From Fervidobacterium thailandense (GTDB lineage: Bacteria; Thermotogota; Thermotogae; Thermotogales; Fervidobacteriaceae): a stretch of DNA of 64,000 nt. The number at the start of each line of letters is the position of its first letter. The stretch's first letter is position 1. The notes beneath the pieces were generated by a model. That model made no database searches. It was not told where the DNA came from and worked only from the letters and a program-made list of their open reading frames with translations. The DNA is taken from positions 1-64,000 of the forward strand of contig NZ_LWAF01000004.1 of assembly GCF_001719065.1 (NCBI RefSeq), given 5' to 3'. Shown in pieces: positions 1 through 7,669 of this stretch. The translations under genes and the position numbers were made by a program.

Positions 1-26
1 CACTCTTTTAGAGGGAGGGAGAAAGC

Positions 27-1127
27 ATGAAAAGACTGTTGGTACTCTTCCTGATGGTTCTCGTTCTCGCGGTAGGCTTCGCGTTCAAGGCCATTATGGT
101 CACCGACACCGGAGGCCTGGGAGACAAATCCTTCAACGACGGTACTTGGGCCGGTATCCAGAAGGCGGCAAAGGAACTCGGTATCGAAGCTAAGGTTATC
201 ATGTCGAACGAACAATCAGACTACATACCGAACCTCACAAAGGCCGCCCAGGAAGTGCTTAAAGAAAAAGACGGAGGTATTGTCTTTGCCGTTGGTTTCA
301 TGATGCAAGATGCCCTTGAAAAAGTTGCGAGACAGTTCCCAACGGTTTATTTTGCCGGTATCGATATCGCTTTTGAAAAGGAGTTGCCCAACGTCATCAA
401 CTTCCTTTTCAAAGAACAAGAATCGGCGTTCCTCGTCGGATACATCGCCGCGGCTATGACCAGGACCGGTAAGGTCGGCTTCGTTGGTGGCATCCCCATC
501 CCACCGGTTGAAAGGTTCAGGTACGGTTACGAGGCCGGTATTAAGGCGTACATGGACCTCAAAGGAAAAAAGATTACGGTCATTCGTGGTTACACAAACG
601 AGTTCAGCGATCCAAAGAAGGGCAAGGACCTTGCAAATTCCCAGTTCTCACAAGGCGTTGACATAATCTTCGCGGCGGCTGGTGCTTGCGGTAACGGCGT
701 TATCGAGGCAGCTAAAGAGAGAAGTGAAAAGCTCGCCGGTAAAGGTTACGAAAACATCAAGAATTACGCGCTCTCAGGTAAACCACTGTACTACGCGATT
801 GGTGTCGACGTTGACCAGGATTACATGGCTCCCGGTATCGTTCTTACAAGTGCTATGAAAGGTATAGATACCGCTGGCTATTACGGTGTGATGTGGGCGT
901 ACAAAGGCCAGTTCAAAGGTGGTTTGAAGGTGCTTGGTCTTAAGGAAAACGGTGTCAGAACATCCGAAATGAAGTACACGAAAGAGATCATAGAAAAACT
1001 TGCGCCGGGTGTTCTCAAAGAACTCGAGTATCTCAAAGGTCTCATCATCGAAGGTAAGATCGTAGTGCCCGATTCCGAAGAAGCGTTGAAAGCTTTCACC
1101 GTGAAAGGTGTTAGACTGCCAAGGTAA
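27..1127 (+). CDS. BMP-family ABC transporter substrate-binding protein
   Basis: This is a 366-residue exported binding protein of the BMP/PnrA/Med family, whose members bind purine nucleosides and deliver them to an ABC importer. The N-terminus is a short Sec signal peptide (KR, then a hydrophobic stretch to about residue 18) with no lipobox cysteine, so it looks soluble rather than lipid-anchored. The family hallmark VTDTGGLGDKSFND follows at once, and a GxxDxxQD-like hinge segment (GVDVDQDYMAPG) lies near residue 260. A GGGAGGGAG ribosome site precedes the ATG. The ATPase and both permeases follow, which fixes its role. The actual ligand is inferred from the family only. Confidence 0.9.
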   Translation: MKRLLVLFLMVLVLAVGFAFKAIMVTDTGGLGDKSFNDGTWAGIQKAAKELGIEAKVIMSNEQSDYIPNLTKAAQEVLKEKDGGIVFAVGFMMQDALEKVARQFPTVYFAGIDIAFEKELPNVINFLFKEQESAFLVGYIAAAMTRTGKVGFVGGIPIPPVERFRYGYEAGIKAYMDLKGKKITVIRGYTNEFSDPKKGKDLANSQFSQGVDIIFAAAGACGNGVIEAAKERSEKLAGKGYENIKNYALSGKPLYYAIGVDVDQDYMAPGIVLTSAMKGIDTAGYYGVMWAYKGQFKGGLKVLGLKENGVRTSEMKYTKEIIEKLAPGVLKELEYLKGLIIEGKIVVPDSEEALKAFTVKGVRLPR

Positions 1128-1162
1128 TCTACTAAACCGGAGCTTTGAAGTTCAAAATGTTT

Positions 1163-1186
1163 CGGGGGCCATTGCGCCCCCGTTTT
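1163..1186 (+). terminator. GC-rich hairpin with short T tract between binding protein and ABC genes
   Basis: A perfect 7-bp stem (CGGGGGC with GCCCCCG), a 6-nt loop and four Ts lie 36 nt after the binding-protein stop codon. The weak T tract suggests a partial terminator or an mRNA 3'-end stabiliser. That would let the binding protein be made in excess over the membrane subunits, a common arrangement in ABC operons. Confidence 0.6.
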
Positions 1187-1253
1187 ACAGAGATACTTGT
1201 TATGAGAGTACGAGTTTTCATCCAAGTAATATACCTTTTGGAGGTGTAACCAG

Positions 1254-2819
1254 GTGGCGTTGGAGACTAACGAAATTAAAAACGTTCATCCTTACGCGGT
1301 AGAGATGATAGACATAACGAAGCGATTCCCCGGGGTTCTGGCCAACGATCGTGTCACACTTCGCGTTAAAACTGGTGAAATACACGCCATCGTTGGGGAA
1401 AACGGAGCCGGTAAGAGTACTTTGATGAACCAGCTTTACGGTTTGTACCACCCCGACAGCGGGGAAATACGAATATTCGGCGAACCGAAAAAGTTTCACG
1501 ACCCACGCGATGCGATCAAAGCGGGTATTGGAATGGTGCACCAACACTTCATGCTTGTGGATACTTTGACGGTGGCTGAAAACGTGGTGCTCGGTAGCGA
1601 ACCGGTGAAGGGACTTAATTTCGACTTGAACAGAGCGCGCGAGGAAGTCAAAAAGCTTTCGGAAGCTTATGGACTTTACGTGGATATAGACGCAAAGATT
1701 GAGGATATTCCCGTTGGAATGCAGCAAAGGGTGGAGATAATAAAGACGTTATATAGAGGAGCCAACATTATTATCCTCGACGAGCCCACGGCGGTTCTGA
1801 CACCGCAAGAAGTCGAGGAACTTTTCGAAATCATGAGGAATCTGAAAAAGTCCGGTAAGACGATCCTGTTCATCTCACACAAGCTCAACGAAGTTATGGA
1901 AATCAGTGACCGGATCACCGTCATGCGTGGCGGAAGAGTAACGGCGGAACTTATAACAAAAGAAACTAACGAGAGAGAAATAGCGCGTGCAATGGTGGGA
2001 AGGGATGTTGTACTCAAACTTGATAAACCTCCCCACAAACCAAAAGAGGTTGTTTTCGAGGTTAAAAATCTATGGGTGAAAGACAACAGACACCTTGATG
2101 CCGTTAGGGACGTTTCCTTCCAGGTCAGGGCTGGCGAAATCGTGGGAATCGCCGGTGTGGCCGGAAACGGCCAAACGGAACTGGTTGAAGCGATAACTGG
2201 TCTTAGAAAGGTCGAAAGCGGCGAGATATTCTTCTTGGGCAAGAACGTTACCGGTGCACATCCAAGACAGCTGCGGGAGATGGGCATGTCACACATAGCT
2301 GAAGACAGACTAAAATACGCTCTCATCAAACCTTTCCCAGCTTATTACAATGCGATCCTCGGCAGACACTACAAAACTCCGTTCGCGCGGGGCGCTTTCT
2401 TGAACCACAGAGACATAAAGAGTTACACAGCGGAGCTCATGGAGGAATTTGATGTTCGCCCACGCATCATCGAACATTTAGGAGGCAATTTCTCAGGTGG
2501 GAACCAGCAAAAACTCGTGGTTGGTAGGGAAATAAAAGCCAATCCTAAATTCATGGTGGTGGCCCAACCAACGAGGGGATTAGACGTTGGCGCCATCGAG
2601 TTCATCCATCGCCAAATCCTGAGGATGAGGGAACAGGACGTGGCCATACTTCTAATCTCTATGGAACTCGAGGAAATTTTCTCACTGAGTGACAGGATCT
2701 TAGTCATGTACGAAGGACAGATCATGGGAGAGGTAAAGCCCGAAGAAACGACAGTGGAAGAAGTCGGGCTCATGATGGCTGGTAAGCGACTTGAAGAGAT
2801 CAGAGGTGGTAAGAGATGA
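1254..2819 (+). CDS. Double-domain ABC transporter ATPase (BMP/nucleoside type)
   Basis: This 521-residue ATPase carries two nucleotide-binding domains in tandem, as in the ribose and nucleoside importers of the CUT2/BMP class. Domain 1 has Walker A GENGAGKST and Walker B IIILDEPTAVLTP. Domain 2 has the degenerate Walker A GVAGNGQTE, the signature NFSGGNQQK and a final D-loop QPTRGLDVG, typical of this subfamily, where only one site is fully active. GTG was chosen as start because GGAGGTG lies 7 nt upstream. Its stop overlaps the first permease by ATGA. Confidence 0.93.
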   Translation: MALETNEIKNVHPYAVEMIDITKRFPGVLANDRVTLRVKTGEIHAIVGENGAGKSTLMNQLYGLYHPDSGEIRIFGEPKKFHDPRDAIKAGIGMVHQHFMLVDTLTVAENVVLGSEPVKGLNFDLNRAREEVKKLSEAYGLYVDIDAKIEDIPVGMQQRVEIIKTLYRGANIIILDEPTAVLTPQEVEELFEIMRNLKKSGKTILFISHKLNEVMEISDRITVMRGGRVTAELITKETNEREIARAMVGRDVVLKLDKPPHKPKEVVFEVKNLWVKDNRHLDAVRDVSFQVRAGEIVGIAGVAGNGQTELVEAITGLRKVESGEIFFLGKNVTGAHPRQLREMGMSHIAEDRLKYALIKPFPAYYNAILGRHYKTPFARGAFLNHRDIKSYTAELMEEFDVRPRIIEHLGGNFSGGNQQKLVVGREIKANPKFMVVAQPTRGLDVGAIEFIHRQILRMREQDVAILLISMELEEIFSLSDRILVMYEGQIMGEVKPEETTVEEVGLMMAGKRLEEIRGGKR

Positions 2820-3850
2820 AAAAGGTCTTAGAGAGCATCCTTGTTCCGGTTTTGGCCGTGCTGATAGCATTACTCATATCAGCGTTCGTAATTTTAGCTA
2901 TCGGCAAGAATCCTCTGCGGGCCTATGCTGTATTGTTGAGAGGAGCGTTCGGAAGCAAGCAAGCCATCATTGATACGTTGATAAAAACTACACCGTTGAT
3001 ACTTACTGGCCTTGCAGTTGGATTTGGCTTCAGAGCAGGTGTTTTCAATATCGGTGCTGAAGGTCAAATGGCCATGGGAGCCCTGATAGCAGCCAGTGTT
3101 GCCTCGAATTTCGGTAATTTGCCACCTGCTGTTGCCATACCATTGACTTTGGTTATCGGTATGGGTGCTGGAGCGGGATGGGCGGCGATTGCTGGATTTC
3201 TGAAAGCAAAAACCGGTGCTCACGAGGTTGTTACAACGATAATGCTTAACTGGATTACGACCTTCTTTGCTTCCTTCATGGTGACCGGTCCGTTGGCAAC
3301 CGGTTCCGGTACACCGAAGAGTCCCGAGATAGCCGCCTCCGCACAACTTCCAATCCTGATGAAGGTCGGTGCCATGGAATTGAGTGCAGGTATCATCATA
3401 TCACTCCTTGCCGCCGTTTTCATGTACGTGTTCTTGAACAAAACCACCACCGGTTACGAAATCAAAGCCGTGGGGTTTAACCCCTACGCCGCGGAGTATG
3501 GTGGTATAAGCGTTGCAAAAAATGTTGTGCTCGCAATGGCGATCAGTGGTGCACTCGCTGGTTTGGCAGGTGTTACGGAACTCATGGGTGTTCACCACAG
3601 GTTCCTGGGAGAGCTTTCCGGAGGAAAGGGGTTCGACGGTATCAGTATTGCGCTTATAGGTCAAAACAACCCAATCGGTATCATCTTCGCCGCGTTGCTC
3701 ATAGGGGCGCTGAGGACTGGTAGTAACGAAATGCAGTTCCTTGGTGTTTCGAAATACATCGTCATAATCGTCCAGGGAATCGTCATCTTCCTGGTCGCCG
3801 CCGACAGGATAGTGCGCACGATTTACATCAGAAAGAAGGTGAAATCATGA
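2816..3850 (+). CDS. ABC transporter permease 1 (BMP/nucleoside type)
   Basis: This is a 344-residue integral membrane permease of the BPD_transp_2 (LivH/RbsC-like) family with about nine to ten hydrophobic helices. The family region GFRAGVFNIGAEGQMAMG and the later GGKGFDGISIALIG are recognisable. It starts on the ATGA overlap with the ATPase and ends in an ATGA overlap with the second permease, so the three are translationally coupled. With its partner it forms the membrane heterodimer of the importer. Confidence 0.92.
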   Translation: MKKVLESILVPVLAVLIALLISAFVILAIGKNPLRAYAVLLRGAFGSKQAIIDTLIKTTPLILTGLAVGFGFRAGVFNIGAEGQMAMGALIAASVASNFGNLPPAVAIPLTLVIGMGAGAGWAAIAGFLKAKTGAHEVVTTIMLNWITTFFASFMVTGPLATGSGTPKSPEIAASAQLPILMKVGAMELSAGIIISLLAAVFMYVFLNKTTTGYEIKAVGFNPYAAEYGGISVAKNVVLAMAISGALAGLAGVTELMGVHHRFLGELSGGKGFDGISIALIGQNNPIGIIFAALLIGALRTGSNEMQFLGVSKYIVIIVQGIVIFLVAADRIVRTIYIRKKVKS

Positions 3851-4806
3851 GAGTCTTGCAAGCCGTTCTCTCAATATTCGTAAACCCTCAATTTTACAAG
3901 ATCGCCTTGACGGTTGCCACTCCGCTCATTTTCGCCTCCCTCGGTGGCGTGTTCAGCGAAATCACCGGGGTTGTTAACATTGCCCTGGAAGGAATTATAC
4001 TCATGGGAGCGTTCACTTCGGTCGTTTTCACGTACCTTACGGGCAACGTCTGGTTCGGTGTGCTTATGGCTGTTGTAGCCGGATTGTTGATGGCACTACT
4101 CCATGCCTGGGGAAGCATCAAATGGGCAGGTAACCAGGTCGTTCTTGGAACTGCGTTAATTCTCCTTTCACAAGGTATCACCGGCTTTCTTATGGAACCG
4201 ATATTCGGCCAACCTGGTCAGACCGACTTCGTTGGCAAAATTGACGAAATCACGATTCCAGGGCTTGTAAAGGTGCCGTTCATCGGTCAGGTTATCGGTG
4301 AAATAAGCCCGTTTGTGTACATCGCATTCGGTTGCGTTGCCTTCGGTTGGTGGTTGATTTATAAAACGAAACTCGGTTTGAGGATGAGGGCTGTGGGTGA
4401 AAATCCCGAAGCGGCCGATACACTCGGAGTCAACGTTTACGCCATCAGGTACTTTGGTGTTTTGATGAGCGGTGTCTTCGCATCCCTTGCTGGGGCATAC
4501 CTGAGCGTTGGTGAGATCGGCCAGTTCAAAGAATTGATGTCCGGTGGGCGCGGGTTCATCGGACTGGCTGCGATGATCGTCGGAAAGTGGAATCCAGTTG
4601 GTGCGATGTTGGCAAGTCTGTTTTTCGGTTTCTTCGGTGCGTTCGCCAACCAACTCCAGAGTCTACAGCAGATACAAGTTCCGGCGAACGTTAAACCGTT
4701 GTTCGATACAATCCCGTTCATCCTCACGATCATCGTTGTTGCCGGTGTCGTTGGTCGCTCCAGACCTCCGAAGGCTGACGGTGTACCGTACGAAAAGAGC
4801 GCTTAA
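3847..4806 (+). CDS. ABC transporter permease 2 (BMP/nucleoside type)
   Basis: This is the second BPD_transp_2 permease, 319 residues with eight to nine hydrophobic segments. It carries the family sequences GVVNIALEGIILMGAF and SGGRGFIGLAAMIVG and ends in a short charged tail. It overlaps permease 1 by 4 nt and pairs with it to form the translocation channel. No clear terminator follows, so transcription may continue into the YjbQ-family gene 33 nt downstream. Confidence 0.92.
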   Translation: MRVLQAVLSIFVNPQFYKIALTVATPLIFASLGGVFSEITGVVNIALEGIILMGAFTSVVFTYLTGNVWFGVLMAVVAGLLMALLHAWGSIKWAGNQVVLGTALILLSQGITGFLMEPIFGQPGQTDFVGKIDEITIPGLVKVPFIGQVIGEISPFVYIAFGCVAFGWWLIYKTKLGLRMRAVGENPEAADTLGVNVYAIRYFGVLMSGVFASLAGAYLSVGEIGQFKELMSGGRGFIGLAAMIVGKWNPVGAMLASLFFGFFGAFANQLQSLQQIQVPANVKPLFDTIPFILTIIVVAGVVGRSRPPKADGVPYEKSA

Positions 4807-4839
4807 AGTGCTTAAGAATTGCTGATGAGGTGATGGACG

Positions 4840-5238
4840 TTGCTCAAAAAGTTTGAGGTAAACACCGCTCGAAGGGTTGAATTCGTTGATATAACGTCTC
4901 TTGTTCGTCAAGCGGTCGTGGAATCCGGTGTAGGAAACGGGATCTGTGTTGTTTACGTCCCACACACAACATGCGGAATAACGATCAACGAACACGCGGA
5001 TCCGGATGTGGTAGCCGACATCGTAAATAGGCTGGGAGAACTTGTACCGAAAAATGGTAAATACGCACACGTTGAAGGCAATTCCGATGCCCACATCAAA
5101 GCATCGTTGGTAGGGAGCAGTCAGACGATTATAATTCAGGATGGAAAACTTTTACTCGGCATCTGGCAAGGAGTGTTTCTCTGCGAGTTTGACGGTCCAA
5201 GAAGGAGAAACGTATTCATCAAGATTATCGCTGGTTGA
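4840..5238 (+). CDS. YjbQ/UPF0047 family protein, paralogue 1
   Basis: This 132-residue protein belongs to the YjbQ (UPF0047, TIGR00149) family, some members of which show weak thiamine-phosphate synthase activity; the true cellular role is unsettled. The family signature is clear: VPHTTCGITINEHADPDV, then a His/Asp site HVEGNSDAHIK, and LGIWQGVFLCEFDGPR near the end. TTG is taken as start because it is the only start codon in frame behind GATGAGGTG; the nearby ATG is out of frame. It may be read through from the ABC operon. A second paralogue lies at 11274. Confidence 0.88.
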   Translation: MLKKFEVNTARRVEFVDITSLVRQAVVESGVGNGICVVYVPHTTCGITINEHADPDVVADIVNRLGELVPKNGKYAHVEGNSDAHIKASLVGSSQTIIIQDGKLLLGIWQGVFLCEFDGPRRRNVFIKIIAG

Positions 5239-5288
5239 GAAAATCGCCAAAGAAGCTGAAAAAACAACGAAAATTCGTAAGAAACCTA

Positions 5289-5319
5289 TTGACAAGCATG
5301 GTAGTATCTGTGGTAAAAT
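5289..5319 (+). promoter_or_regulatory. Promoter of the HU gene
   Basis: A perfect -35 box TTGACA (5289-5294) and a TGTGG-extended -10 box TAAAAT (5314-5319) are separated by 19 nt, slightly long but compensated by the extended -10. The start of transcription would fall about 80 nt before the HU start codon. Confidence 0.65.
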
Positions 5320-5405
5320 ATTGATGAATTGCTGTAGTTCGATATGTCACTTTGAAAATGCAGTTTTCATCAGGTTTCACACCACCATGAGAAGGAGGGG
5401 GACGT

Positions 5406-5681
5406 ATGAACAAAAAGATGCTCGTTAACGCTGTAGCGGAAAAGACGCAGCTGAAGAAAAAAGACGTAAAAGCCGTTGTTGACGCAGTGTTCGAGGTTAT
5501 CTCCGATGCCCTCGAAAAGGGAGAAAAGGTTCAGCTTGTGGACTTTGGTACGTTCGAAGTGAAGAAGATGGAAGGTAGAACGGGAGTTAACCCGAGAACC
5601 AAGGCAAAGATCAAGATTCCAGCGAGAAAAGTTCCGAAGTTCAGACCTGGAAAAGTCCTCAAAGCAAGAGTCAACAAGTAA
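5406..5681 (+). CDS. hup: DNA-binding protein HU
   Basis: This 91-residue nucleoid protein of the HU/IHF family bends and compacts DNA as a dimer. The family pattern is complete: MNKKMLVNAVAEK at the N-terminus, VQLVDFGTFEVKK in the core, GRTGVNPRTKAKIKIPARKVP in the DNA-gripping arm, and FRPGKVLKARVN at the end. The ATG follows a strong AGGAGGGGG site. The gene stands alone, with its own promoter upstream and an intrinsic terminator downstream, as expected for an abundant protein. Confidence 0.97.
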   Translation: MNKKMLVNAVAEKTQLKKKDVKAVVDAVFEVISDALEKGEKVQLVDFGTFEVKKMEGRTGVNPRTKAKIKIPARKVPKFRPGKVLKARVNK

Positions 5682-5700
5682 TCGGATCCTACGACTTAAA

Positions 5701-5733
5701 GAAACACCGGGGTTTTCCCGGTGTTTCTTTTTT
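5701..5733 (+). terminator. Intrinsic terminator after HU
   Basis: A perfect 11-bp stem (GAAACACCGGG with CCCGGTGTTTC), a 5-nt loop GTTTT and a run of six Ts follow the HU stop codon by about 20 nt. Confidence 0.93.
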
Positions 5734-5789
5734 CGACAATACAAACATTACTCAAACTCTGAAAGCATGATCGTCATTTCATCATTGTT

Positions 5790-6078
5790 TCACCCAAGCT
5801 CTCCGGAAATTAAATTCTTCAAAATCGCGACGATCCGTTCATCGTACTTTCCAACTCTTGCGTCGTTCTCTAAAACCTCCATAACCCTCTTTGGTTCCCA
5901 AGCCTCCTTGTAGACTCGTTTTGTGGAAAAGCGCATTGAAAACGTCAGCAACACCGATTATTTGCCCAAACAGCGAGATCTCACCATCCCTTTTCCTGTA
6001 AGGATACCCACTTCCATCCAGCCGTTTAGACTGTTCGATGAAATTATGAAAAACTACTGGATTGTTGTATAATTCCTT
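5790..6078 (-). pseudogene. HD-GYP domain remnant, frameshifted and truncated
   Basis: Read on the minus strand, this stretch translates to the C-terminal part of an HD-GYP cyclic-di-GMP phosphodiesterase-like domain: RLDGSGYPYRKRDGEISLFG, then IIGVADVFNAL, then TKRVYKEAWEPKRVMEVLE and KYDERIVAILKNL before a stop. One extra base in the AAAA run at 5927-5930 breaks the frame between the GVADVFNAL part and the TKRVYKEAW part. The usual HHE of the motif is replaced by a diverged HNFIEQSK. There is no start and no N-terminal half: an in-frame stop lies just upstream at 6079. It is a dead gene fragment. The family call comes from motif order alone. Confidence 0.7.
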
Positions 6079-6105
6079 TTAAACCCTTCCTCTTAAATCT
6101 CTCCT

Positions 6106-6284
6106 CCAGCCACTGTCCTGGGAATGGCTGGTAGCCCAGCCCCTACTCAATGTAGGCCTTGGCAGAGGGCCTGCCGTCAGTATCGTGTTTGTGTGCGGTC
6201 GATTAGACTGGTACCGACGGCAGAGAGCCACTAGCCAAGGCTCACACCTGCATTAGGTGTGCCGTGTTGTCAGCTTTCTTTTTT
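6106..6284 (+). ncRNA. Candidate structured RNA or mobile-element end (nested inverted repeats)
   Basis: Several perfect inverted repeats nest here without a convincing ORF. CCAGCCA (6106-6112) pairs with 6125-6131. CCTAC (6142-6146) pairs with 6152-6156. GCCTTGGC (6156-6163) pairs at long range with GCCAAGGC (6234-6241), enclosing CTGCCGTC (6171-6178) paired with GACGGCAG (6216-6223) and extended by GTA/TAC. CACACCT (6243-6249) pairs with AGGTGTG (6255-6261), and six Ts lie at 6279-6284. This layout suits a folded RNA, or the right end of an IS200/IS605-like element whose 3' hairpin is similar. No known family could be named, and the strand is inferred from the T tract. Confidence 0.4.
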
Positions 6285-6630
6285 AGCAAGAAATGCTGAA
6301 TGCCAATGGCCTTAGGAAAGCCGAATGCAGGAAGGCATGCACTTTTGTCCTTTGCTCCGCTTTGTGCGGATCTGTTTTTGATGCTTCGCTATTTAAATCA
6401 TACAACGGCTTTGTTTTTGTCGAGTGCTCGTTTTTATCGAGTATTTGATATGCATGGACCATCCGCTCCATCGTTCTTGTACGCCTCTGTTTTTGGTGAA
6501 CTAAAAGCTTTGCTCTTTTTGGTTTTTATCGCTTCAGCTATCTATGCATACGCAGTGCTTTTACGAAGGTTGGAGTATAGAAAATCGAACATTTCTCAAG
6601 AAAAGGAACCCCCAGGAAAGGAGGCTCCGA

Positions 6631-6777
6631 GTGAGGTCCATTACAAGGTGGACTTTTATTTTTTGCATTTTCGCCATTGCAATTGCCGCTGCTGTAGTTT
6701 TTACTGTTCTTTCTGCGGCGACGTTCGTGATTTGCTCTTTCAATACAATTCGGCTTTGCGTAACAAATTCTTTTTAG
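6631..6777 (+). CDS. Possible small membrane protein (48 aa)
   Basis: A GTG codon sits 6 nt after a perfect AAAGGAGG site (6617-6624) and opens a 48-codon frame. Its centre is one strong hydrophobic helix (FIFCIFAIAIAAAVVFTVL) behind a basic N-terminus. It ends 4 nt into the convergent proC stop. An overlapping frame upstream (about 6450-6640) also encodes a hydrophobic helix followed by a KEPPGKEAPSE-like tail, so the pair could instead be one broken two-helix protein. The roughly 345 bases between the inverted repeats and this ORF (6285-6630) are T-rich and show no other supported gene. Confidence 0.3.
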   Translation: MRSITRWTFIFCIFAIAIAAAVVFTVLSAATFVICSFNTIRLCVTNSF

Positions 6778-7598
6778 CCCCCGAGGCTGCGGCTTTTGTT
6801 GTACGCCTCCTGGATCGCCGACATGATAGCGCCTTTGACGGCGTTCTTCTCAAGTTCAAAGAGTCCGCGTATCGTCACGCCGCCGGGTGACGATACCATG
6901 TACTTCAGCCTCGACGGCTCGATGCTCATGCGTTCGAGGAACTTGACGGATCCCTCGAACGTTCGGAGAACGATATCGCGTGCGTAATCTGGGTTCACCC
7001 CTATGTTGATTGCACCCTCGATGAAGCTTTCGAGGACGAAAGCTACAAAAGCTGGGCCGCTGCTTGCAAGAACCGTGAACGCGTCGAACTTCTCCTCAGG
7101 AAGCTCGATCAACTCACCGAACGGTCTGAAAATCTTCTCGAACATCGCTTTCGTTTTTTCGTCGATCACCTCGCTATAGGCGACCGCTGTCATGCCTACT
7201 CCTATGCGTGATGTGATTGTCGGCATGATCCTGATCACACGCGTACGCTTGGCACCGTCAACGATATCCGCTAAGGTCTTTCCAGCCGCAGTACTCACAA
7301 GTACTCGCGATTCCTCGGGCAAATGACGGATCTCGGAATAAACCGACTCAGTCTGATGGGGCTTAACGCACACGAAAGTGAATTCCGCCTCCTTGTAGAC
7401 CTCCATCGCGCTGCGGCATATCCTCACGTTCTCCAGCTTGGAGTACTTATTCATCTTCTCAGGCGACCTGTTGTAAATGAAGAACAGATAGCGGCTATTC
7501 TCCGGAGTGTTTAGCAACACGTCCAAGATCATGCTTCCGATGTTTCCAACACCGATCACACCTAAACGTACATTCTCGCCTGAGATCAGATCACTCAT
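6774..7598 (-). CDS. proC: Pyrroline-5-carboxylate reductase
   Basis: This enzyme performs the last step of proline synthesis, NAD(P)H reduction of pyrroline-5-carboxylate. The 274-residue protein has the N-terminal Rossmann motif GVIGVGNIGSM and the family C-terminal signature region VSSPGGVTIRGLFELEKNAVKGAI. The ATG at 7598 is chosen because GGAGG lies 7-9 nt before it; an upstream in-frame GTG falls on the SD itself. It is the last gene of proA-proB-proC. The 71-nt gap after proB holds no terminator. Confidence 0.95.
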   Translation of the reverse strand: MSDLISGENVRLGVIGVGNIGSMILDVLLNTPENSRYLFFIYNRSPEKMNKYSKLENVRICRSAMEVYKEAEFTFVCVKPHQTESVYSEIRHLPEESRVLVSTAAGKTLADIVDGAKRTRVIRIMPTITSRIGVGMTAVAYSEVIDEKTKAMFEKIFRPFGELIELPEEKFDAFTVLASSGPAFVAFVLESFIEGAINIGVNPDYARDIVLRTFEGSVKFLERMSIEPSRLKYMVSSPGGVTIRGLFELEKNAVKGAIMSAIQEAYNKSRSLGG

Positions 7599-7669
7599 CG
7601 CACGAGACCTCCTCACGCCTCCAAGTCGTAACTGTTACAGTCTCTCCGGTTCCGGTGGCGAGCTTCGCG

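Noticed and set aside
1218-1727. 169-codon minus-strand frame in the ATPase gene
   Set aside because: It is antisense to the double ABC ATPase with no start signal.
6106-6284. tmRNA, SRP RNA, RNase P or 6S RNA
   Set aside because: Conserved core sequences of these RNAs (for example GGATTCGACGG for tmRNA or GAGGAAAGTC for RNase P) are not present.
6300-6890. 196-codon plus-strand frame crossing into proC
   Set aside because: Its second half lies antisense to proC and is Cys/Phe-rich without pattern. Only the 48-codon frame with a good ribosome site was kept as possible.
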